A stretch of 11,807 nucleotides of DNA from Roseburia sp. CAG:309. Lineage in GTDB: Bacteria > Bacillota > Clostridia > Lachnospirales > Lachnospiraceae. The translations under genes and the position numbers were made by a program. Under the pieces are notes generated by a model, which ran no database searches, was not told the DNA's origin, and worked only from the letters and a program-made list of their open reading frames with translations. Positions 6,826-11,807 of the stretch are shown here, in pieces. The first letter of the stretch is position 1. Each line of letters opens with the position of its first letter. The stretch covers positions 1 to 11,807 of the forward strand of contig FR894079.1 in NCBI GenBank assembly GCA_000434115.1. Reading direction: 5' to 3'.

Positions 6826-6831
6826 GTGCCG

Positions 6832-7416
6832 CTACTCCCGTTCCCGTTTCGGGAAAAGCAGCAGTACAAGCAGTCCAACCCCCACGACGAGGATAATGGT
6901 TTTGTATTGATTGAAATAATGGAAAAAGGTGTCGCGGTATTGGTATCCATAATACCCCAGGGTAATGAGGACACTATTCCAGAGTGTAATTCCGATTGCG
7001 GAAAAGATGGCATAAGTAGGAAAAGACTGCTTGGAAGAACCGGCGACAAAAGCGATGTATGTGCGGCAAAGAGGGATTACGCGCGCGAGGCAGACGGCTA
7101 TTTTTCCGTGGTCGCCAAAAGTGCGGTAGGAAGAAAGGATGGGCTTTTCGGTGGAAGGAAAACGACGCATTAATCGGTCAAGAAGCGGGGAACCGCCGAA
7201 GCGTCCAATCAGATAGGTCAAGGTGGTTCCGGCAAGTCCGGCGATGCTGCTATATATAATAAGAAGAAACAGCGGCGTACCGTGTCCTGCGCCAAAGGCT
7301 CCGGCAAAGGGCAGGACAAGTTCGCTGGAAATAGGAAAACAGGCGTATTCCAGCGCAATGAGTACAATAATAGCCGGTGTTCCGTAGTTTTGTATCCAAA
7401 GAAGAATCTGATCCAT
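6832..7416 (-). CDS. DedA-family membrane protein
   Basis: This 194-aa integral membrane protein belongs to the DedA/SNARE-associated (VTT) family, members of which act in lipid-carrier flipping and membrane homeostasis. Family marks are 'LEYACFPISSELVLPFAG' (22-39) with E23, P28, E32 and P36; 'YLIGRFGG'; the amphipathic 'FGDHGKIAVCLARVIPLCRTYIAF' stretch; then 'AGSSKQSFPTYAIFSAIG' and 'LWNSVLITLGYYGYQY'. Hydrophobic segments lie near 14-34, 45-70, 135-158 and 172-190, and the tail is basic/charged (KRERE). Length is normal for the family. ATG 7416 is preceded by AAGGTGAT on the minus strand. The gene is monocistronic, divergent from the aldo/keto reductase, and converges on the AlbA_2 gene with no convincing terminator in the 6-bp gap. 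The exact lipid substrate is not readable. Confidence 0.9.
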   Translation of the reverse strand: MDQILLWIQNYGTPAIIVLIALEYACFPISSELVLPFAGAFGAGHGTPLFLLIIYSSIAGLAGTTLTYLIGRFGGSPLLDRLMRRFPSTEKPILSSYRTFGDHGKIAVCLARVIPLCRTYIAFVAGSSKQSFPTYAIFSAIGITLWNSVLITLGYYGYQYRDTFFHYFNQYKTIILVVGVGLLVLLLFPKRERE

Positions 7417-7444
7417 AAAATCACCTTAGTAAGGGTATTGGTTC

Positions 7445-7450
7445 ATTATA
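7445..7450 (-). promoter_or_regulatory. Possible -10 box for the DedA gene
   Basis: The minus strand reads TATAAT here, 28 bases upstream of the DedA ATG, at a distance that fits a short leader with the AAGGTGAT ribosome site. No good -35 box is seen 16-18 bp further up (for example GTCTAT), so it would be a weak or activator-dependent promoter, or chance. Confidence 0.35.
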
Positions 7451-7480
7451 TGGGGGAGACGCAGTTAATAGACTTTTTAT

Positions 7481-7509
7481 TTGCGTAAAAAGAAAAGATG
7501 GGGTATACT
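7481..7509 (+). promoter_or_regulatory. Promoter of the aldo/keto reductase gene
   Basis: TTGCGT at 7481-7486, a 17-bp spacer and TATACT at 7504-7509. Transcription would start near 7516. The in-frame ATG at 7498 falls between the two boxes and so would not be transcribed, which supports the start at 7549. Confidence 0.6.
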
Positions 7510-7548
7510 GAAAGCGCAAGACCAGTGGAAAGAAAGGCGGCGGAAAGA

Positions 7549-8367
7549 ATGCAGACATTACAATCAAGAGTGACATTGAATAATGGAGTAGAGATGCCAA
7601 TTTTTGGACTTGGCGTGTATAAGTCCGAGGGGGATACGGTTCCGGCAGTGCAGGCGGCGATAAAAAACGGATATCGTCTGATTGACACAGCGGCGTTTTA
7701 TTTTAATGAAAAAGAAGTAGGAGAAGCCGTTCGGAAATGTGGAGTACCAAGGGGAGAATTGTTTATTACGACAAAATTGTGGAATGATAAGCAGCGGGAA
7801 GGAAGACAGAGGGAAGCATTTGAGGCGAGTTTAAAAGAATTGGGGCTGGAGTATGTGGATCTTTATCTGATTCATTGGCCGGTGCCTGAAAAAATCCATG
7901 AAACATGGAAAATATTGGAAGGACTATATGAAGAAGGACTTGTAAAGGCAATAGGAGTCAGTAATTTTTTGGAACATCATTTGGAAAAACTCAGTGTGAA
8001 AGCCAACATTGCGCCGGCGGTGGATCAGTTTGAGTGCAATCCGTATCTGACACGTCAGAGCCTGCGGCAGTATTGCAGGAAGCACGATATTGTGCCGGAG
8101 GCATGGAGTCCACTGGGACGGGGTGCCTGCTTTGAAGATCCGGTTCTTTTGGAAATTGCAAAGCGTCATGGAAAAAGTGTGGCACAGGTTATCCTGCGTT
8201 ATGATGTGCAAAATGGCATCATTACAATTCCAAAATCAACAAAAGAAGAGCGAATCATACAGAATGCACAGGTATTTGATTTTGCGCTGACGGAAGAAGA
8301 AATTGCAGCAATGGACGGATTGAACCGCGATGAAATGCACGGTGATCCGGATTATGTGAATTTTTGA
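7549..8367 (+). CDS. Aldo/keto reductase
   Basis: This 272-aa cytoplasmic NADPH-dependent oxidoreductase reduces aldehydes or ketones to alcohols; the 2,5-diketo-gluconate reductase-like (AKR5) branch is the closest by wording. The catalytic tetrad is complete: D46 and Y51 in 'LIDTAAFYFNE', K76 in 'ITTKLWND' and H109 in 'YLIHWPVP'. Barrel and cofactor marks are 'IGVSNF', 'VDQFECNPYL', 'EAWSPLGRG' and the C-terminal nicotinamide-phosphate segment 'IPKSTKEERIIQNA'. The start at 7549 gives the standard N-terminus 'VTLNNGVEMPIFGLGVY' and normal length; AAAGGCGG lies upstream. A longer frame from 7498 would begin inside the promoter. It stands alone: DedA diverges, and the L,D-transpeptidase downstream has its own promoter. 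The true substrate is unknown. Confidence 0.93.
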   Translation: MQTLQSRVTLNNGVEMPIFGLGVYKSEGDTVPAVQAAIKNGYRLIDTAAFYFNEKEVGEAVRKCGVPRGELFITTKLWNDKQREGRQREAFEASLKELGLEYVDLYLIHWPVPEKIHETWKILEGLYEEGLVKAIGVSNFLEHHLEKLSVKANIAPAVDQFECNPYLTRQSLRQYCRKHDIVPEAWSPLGRGACFEDPVLLEIAKRHGKSVAQVILRYDVQNGIITIPKSTKEERIIQNAQVFDFALTEEEIAAMDGLNRDEMHGDPDYVNF

Positions 8368-8388
8368 CAGAAGAGAGGACGGCGCGTA

Positions 8389-8417
8389 TTGACGAAAGTG
8401 CAGGAAATTGATATAAT
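8389..8417 (+). promoter_or_regulatory. Promoter of the L,D-transpeptidase–leuS unit
   Basis: TTGACG at 8389-8394, a 17-bp spacer and a perfect TATAAT at 8412-8417. The start would be near 8424, leaving about 39 bases of leader before ATG 8463: too short for a T-box or riboswitch. An ATG at 8427 would be almost leaderless and is unlikely. Confidence 0.78.
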
Positions 8418-8462
8418 AAAAGATACGTGATGTCAGGGCGGAGAGGTGTATTGGAGGAAAGT

Positions 8463-9326
8463 ATGAAAAACAAGGCGAGAAGTTTGGTAAGGATAGGCCT
8501 TTTAATGCTTTTTCTGGCACTGCTCATACCGGGAGCGGCACAGGCAAAGAAAACGGCGAAAAAGAAAACCGATTCTTATGTTATTAAAATCAATAAGCTG
8601 CAAAATACCGTCACCGTTTATAAAAAGAGAAAGGCCATCAAGGCATTTCCGTGTTCTACCGGCCGCATAACGCCGACGGGAACCTTTCGGATTCAGCAGC
8701 GGATGCGCTGGCATGTGCTCAAAGGACCTTGTTATGGACAATATTGCAGCCGTATTTATAAGGGTATTTTGTTTCATTCGGTCTGGTATCACAAACAGAA
8801 TCCGGGAACATTGTCCAATAGCAGTTACAATCGGCTCGGAACGATGGCATCGCATGGCTGTGTTCGTCTGACCGTAAAGGATGCCAAGTGGATTTATGAC
8901 AATTGCCCGATTGGCACGAAAGTGGTTATTTACAATGCGAAAAAACCGGGGCCGCTCGGCAAACCGCGGGCAATTAAGGTGCTGGGATATTCCGGATATG
9001 ATCCGACGGATATATGGAGCAAGAGAAATCCATATAATAAGAAGAAACCAGTGATCCGCGGTGCAAAGAAAAGGCGCATTGTGTACGGAGAGCGCAAATA
9101 CAAAGTCATGGAAGGGATTCGTGCACGCAATACGACGGGGTATGATGCGACGCGGCGTGTGAAAACGTTCATTGAGTATCGAAAAGACGAGTCGTATGAA
9201 TATGCAAAAGTGCGCAGAGTCAATACAAAGAACCCCGGAGATTACCGGATTACATACAAACTGACGGATGAAATCGGACGAAAAACGTCTGTGAGAGTTA
9301 TCCATAAAGTGTTAAAAAAGAAGTAA
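8463..9326 (+). CDS. Secreted L,D-transpeptidase (YkuD) with C-terminal Ig-like domain
   Basis: This 287-aa exported enzyme is predicted to make 3-3 peptidoglycan cross-links. Residues 1-28 are a signal peptide ('LLMLFLALLIPGAAQA', cut before K29). The YkuD domain spans about 38-165: 'YVIKINKLQNTVTVY', 'TPTGTFRI', H105 in 'GILFHSVWY' and the full motif 'ASHGCVRL' with H131 and nucleophile C133. Next comes 'KKPGPLGKP...YDPTD', shared with the large paralogue at 2594-4669. Residues about 215-287 resemble a DUF5011-like bacterial Ig fold ('YKVMEGIRARNTTGYDAT', 'NPGDYRITYKLTDEIGRKT'). Many Lys/Arg residues suggest binding to the anionic wall. ATG 8463 follows GGAGG (8453-8457) and gives a proper signal peptide; the longer frame from 8427 does not. 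leuS starts 38 bp downstream with no terminator between. Confidence 0.93.
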   Translation: MKNKARSLVRIGLLMLFLALLIPGAAQAKKTAKKKTDSYVIKINKLQNTVTVYKKRKAIKAFPCSTGRITPTGTFRIQQRMRWHVLKGPCYGQYCSRIYKGILFHSVWYHKQNPGTLSNSSYNRLGTMASHGCVRLTVKDAKWIYDNCPIGTKVVIYNAKKPGPLGKPRAIKVLGYSGYDPTDIWSKRNPYNKKKPVIRGAKKRRIVYGERKYKVMEGIRARNTTGYDATRRVKTFIEYRKDESYEYAKVRRVNTKNPGDYRITYKLTDEIGRKTSVRVIHKVLKKK

Positions 9327-9364
9327 AAAATGAAAATGTAAAGTTAAATTTAGGAGGAATTGAC

Positions 9365-11773
9365 ATGAAGTCATCTTACAACCCGAAAGAAATTGAGAAA
9401 AAATGGCAGAAAATCTGGGAAGAGAAAAAGGCTTTTGCCGCTACTGACGATTATTCAAAGCCAAAGTTTTATGCGCTGGTGGAATTTCCTTATCCATCCG
9501 GACAGGGCTTGCATGTAGGGCATCCAAGACCTTATACAGCACTTGATATCGTAGCGCGTAAGCGCCGCATGCAGGGATACAATGTCCTTTATCCGATGGG
9601 ATGGGATGCATTTGGTCTTCCTACAGAAAACTATGCAATTAAAAATAAAATTCATCCAAAAGAAGTTACAAAGCAGAATGTAGCACGTTTTAAAGCACAG
9701 CTGCAGTCACTTGGTTATTCCTTTGACTGGGATCGCGAGATCAATACAACCGATCCGAATTATTTCAAATGGACACAGTGGATTTTCCTGAAATTGTTTA
9801 AAGCAGGACTTGCTTATAAATCCGAAATGCCGATCAACTGGTGTACTTCCTGTAAATGCGGACTTGCCAATGAAGAAGTTGTAAATGGTGTCTGCGAGCG
9901 ATGTGGAAGCGAAGTTGTCCGCAAAGTAAAAAGTCAGTGGATGTTAAAAATTACCAAATATGCAGATAAATTGATTGATGATCTGGACGACGTGGATTAT
10001 ATTGAGCGTGTTAAAGTTTCCCAGAAAAACTGGATCGGACGTTCTCATGGTGCAGAGGTGGATTTCCAGCTCAAAGATAAGGAAGAGAAACTCCGTATCT
10101 ATACAACTCGTCCGGATACACTGTTTGGTGTAACGTATATGGTTGTTTCTCCGGAGCATCCATATCTTGATAAATACAAAGACGAGATTACAAACTGGGA
10201 TGAAATCGTTGCTTATCGTGAGATGGCAGCAAGAAAATCCGATTTTGAAAGAACCGAGCTTGCGAAAGAAAAGACCGGTGTCGAGATTCAGGGCTTGACC
10301 GCAGTAAATCCGGTAAATGGAAAAGAAATTCCGGTGTGGGTATCGGATTATGTATTGATGAGTTACGGAACCGGTGCTATCATGGCGGTTCCTGCGCATG
10401 ACGACCGTGACTGGGAATTTGCAAAGAAATTTAATATTCCGGTTGTTGAGGTAATCGAAGGAGGAAATGTAGAAGAAGCAGCTTTCACAGATGTTGCTAC
10501 GGGAACTCTTGTAAATTCCGGATTCCTCACAGGAAAATCGGTAGAAGAAGCAAAGAAAGCCATTATTGAATGGCTGGAAGAAAAAGGCGTCGGTACGAAA
10601 AAGACAAACTTCAAACTGCGTGACTGGGTATTTTCCAGACAGCGTTACTGGGGTGAGCCGATTCCGATTGTAAAATGTAAAAAATGTGGATATGTTCCGA
10701 TTCCGGAAGAAGAACTTCCATTGGAACTTCCGGAAGTTGACAATTATATGCCGACCGACAATGGTGAGTCTCCAATCGCAAATATCCGCGACTGGGTAGA
10801 GACGACTTGTCCTTGCTGCGGTGGCAAGGCAGAGCGTGAGACGGATACGATGCCACAGTGGGCAGGATCTTCCTGGTATTTCCTCCGCTATATCGATCCG
10901 CACAATGACAAAGCACTTGCAAGCCGCGAGGCAATGGAATACTGGCTTCCGGTTGACTGGTACAATGGTGGAATGGAGCATACCACCCTTCATCTTCTGT
11001 ATTCTCGTTTCTGGCACAAATTCCTGTACGATCAGGGCGTAGTGCCTACGAAAGAGCCATACCAGAAGAGAACGTCTCACGGTATGATCCTTGGCGAAAA
11101 TGGCGAGAAAATGAGTAAATCCCGTGGAAACGTTATCAACCCGGATGATATTGTAAATGCGTATGGTGCAGATACACTTCGTACGTATGAAATGTTTATC
11201 GGAACATTTGATGCGGCAGCAGCGTGGTCGGATGACGGTGTAAAAGGATGCCGCCGTTTTCTGGAGCGTGTATGGAAATTACAGGATATGGTTGTCGATG
11301 GAGACGAATATTCACCGGAACTTGAGACAAAGATTCATCAGACAATCAAAAAGGTCAGCAGTGACTTTGAGAATCTGAAGTATAATACAGCAATTGCAGC
11401 GATGATGGCGCTGATCAATGACTTCTACAAAGCAGGCAAACTGACAAAGGCAGATTTCAAGACATTGATCCATCTTTTGAACCCGGTAGCACCACATATC
11501 ACAGAAGAATTGTGGCAGATCATGGGATTTGAAGGATATCTGTATGAAAATGCATGGCCGGAATACGATGAAGAAAAGACCGTTGAGAAAATGCAGGAAA
11601 TCGCAGTTCAGGTTAATGGTAAAGTTCGTGCAACTGTAAAACTTGCCATTGATGCTGATAAAGATACTGCACTTACCGCCGGCAGAGAAGCTATCGCAGA
11701 CAAACTTGGCGATAAGCAGATTGTAAAAGAAATCTACGTTCCCGGACGTATCATCAATATCGTAGTGAAATAG
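9365..11773 (+). CDS. leuS: Leucyl-tRNA synthetase
   Basis: This 802-aa cytoplasmic class I synthetase charges tRNA-Leu with leucine and hydrolyses mischarged products. The nucleotide-binding signature is 'HVGHPRPY' (H50-H53) and the second is 'KMSKS' (582-586). Zinc-knuckle-like cysteines are C160/C163 and C177/C180, with another set in 'CKKCGYVP' and 'CPCCGG'. The editing domain carries the threonine-rich 'TTRPDT' (247-252) and 'AVPAHDDRD', whose D347 or neighbouring D346 is the expected amino-acid anchor. 'WAGSSWYFLRY' and the C-terminal anticodon/tail domain ending 'VPGRIINIVVK' complete the protein, so it is full length. ATG 9365 has AGGAGG at 9352-9357. It lies 38 bp after the L,D-transpeptidase; no clear promoter and no room for a T-box is seen in the gap, so it is probably read through from 8389. 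Confidence 0.98.
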   Translation: MKSSYNPKEIEKKWQKIWEEKKAFAATDDYSKPKFYALVEFPYPSGQGLHVGHPRPYTALDIVARKRRMQGYNVLYPMGWDAFGLPTENYAIKNKIHPKEVTKQNVARFKAQLQSLGYSFDWDREINTTDPNYFKWTQWIFLKLFKAGLAYKSEMPINWCTSCKCGLANEEVVNGVCERCGSEVVRKVKSQWMLKITKYADKLIDDLDDVDYIERVKVSQKNWIGRSHGAEVDFQLKDKEEKLRIYTTRPDTLFGVTYMVVSPEHPYLDKYKDEITNWDEIVAYREMAARKSDFERTELAKEKTGVEIQGLTAVNPVNGKEIPVWVSDYVLMSYGTGAIMAVPAHDDRDWEFAKKFNIPVVEVIEGGNVEEAAFTDVATGTLVNSGFLTGKSVEEAKKAIIEWLEEKGVGTKKTNFKLRDWVFSRQRYWGEPIPIVKCKKCGYVPIPEEELPLELPEVDNYMPTDNGESPIANIRDWVETTCPCCGGKAERETDTMPQWAGSSWYFLRYIDPHNDKALASREAMEYWLPVDWYNGGMEHTTLHLLYSRFWHKFLYDQGVVPTKEPYQKRTSHGMILGENGEKMSKSRGNVINPDDIVNAYGADTLRTYEMFIGTFDAAAAWSDDGVKGCRRFLERVWKLQDMVVDGDEYSPELETKIHQTIKKVSSDFENLKYNTAIAAMMALINDFYKAGKLTKADFKTLIHLLNPVAPHITEELWQIMGFEGYLYENAWPEYDEEKTVEKMQEIAVQVNGKVRATVKLAIDADKDTALTAGREAIADKLGDKQIVKEIYVPGRIINIVVK

Positions 11774-11785
11774 GAGGAGCCGCCC

Positions 11786-11806
11786 ATCGTCTGCAAAGCA
11801 GACGAT
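11786..11806 (+). terminator. Hairpin after leuS, cut by the window end
   Basis: ATCGTCTGC (11786-11794) pairs perfectly with GCAGACGAT (11798-11806) around AAA. One further T is visible and the window ends there. A T run beyond the edge would make it the leuS terminator. The GGAGG at 11773-11777 overlaps the leuS stop and precedes the hairpin; no start codon follows it within reach. Confidence 0.6.
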
Positions 11807-11807
11807 T

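Noticed and set aside
5078..6831. Search for an attachment-site duplicate of the tRNA-Cys 3' end
   Set aside because: No copy of the T-arm/acceptor sequence is visible downstream up to the DedA gene, and no integrase gene is present.
6841..6855. TTCCCGTTTCGGGAA hairpin as a terminator
   Set aside because: Six-base-pair stem inside the DedA coding sequence with no T run on either strand.
8502..9305. Minus-strand open frame (267 codons) opposite the small L,D-transpeptidase
   Set aside because: Antisense shadow of a gene with clear signal peptide and SHGC motif; no ribosome site or family signature.
9944..11080. Long minus-strand open frame (378 codons) opposite leuS
   Set aside because: It lies wholly inside a certain leuS gene, has no recognisable domain, and looks like a codon-usage shadow rich in Cys, Arg and Phe.

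Overview
The window looks like chromosomal DNA of a Gram-positive anaerobe of the Clostridia, most likely a Lachnospiraceae-type gut Firmicute. The reasons are strong GGAGG ribosome binding sites, sigma-A promoters with 17-bp spacers, tRNA genes without an encoded CCA, two secreted L,D-transpeptidases with Ig-like or GBS-Bsp-like domains, and protein wording typical of that family. This is judged from recall of protein families; no database search was run.

Layout. (1) Positions 1-2510, plus strand: a probable operon of a secreted RCC1-type beta-propeller protein, a histidine phosphatase and a nitroreductase, closed by a hairpin terminator at 2541-2584 that probably serves both strands. (2) 2594-4669, minus strand: a large secreted L,D-transpeptidase (691 aa) with several beta-rich repeats and an S-A-G-C active site instead of the usual S-H-G-C. 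Its promoter faces away from the tRNA promoter. (3) 4805-5142, plus strand: tRNA-Glu(TTC) and tRNA-Cys(GCA), each with its own TTGCAT-N17 promoter, then a textbook Rho-independent terminator. (4) 5142-5470: a broken minus-strand remnant of a peptidase S51-like gene that lacks both ends and the catalytic-serine segment. It abuts four 11-bp direct repeats with phased A-tracts, which lead into a perfect TTGACA-N17-TATAAT promoter. (5) 5500-6825: an AT-rich gene for an AlbA_2 (Schlafen-like) / HATPase / winged-helix putative regulator. (6) 6832-7416, minus strand: a DedA-family membrane protein, tail to tail with the regulator and only 6 bp away. (7) 7549-8367: an aldo/keto reductase with its own promoter. 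(8) 8463-11773: a second, smaller L,D-transpeptidase (287 aa) followed 38 bp later by leuS, probably on one transcript.

How they fit together. The two L,D-transpeptidases share a catalytic core and a distinctive C-terminal linker, so they are likely paralogues acting in wall cross-linking outside the membrane. The nitroreductase and aldo/keto reductase are cytoplasmic redox enzymes. leuS and the tRNAs are translation housekeeping. The accessory-looking part is 5142-6825, next to the tRNA genes.

I do not see a clearly new multi-gene system. The best leads are the A-tract/repeat control region with its AlbA_2-type regulator, the missing active-site histidine in the large transpeptidase, the S51 remnant, and leuS without room for a T-box.
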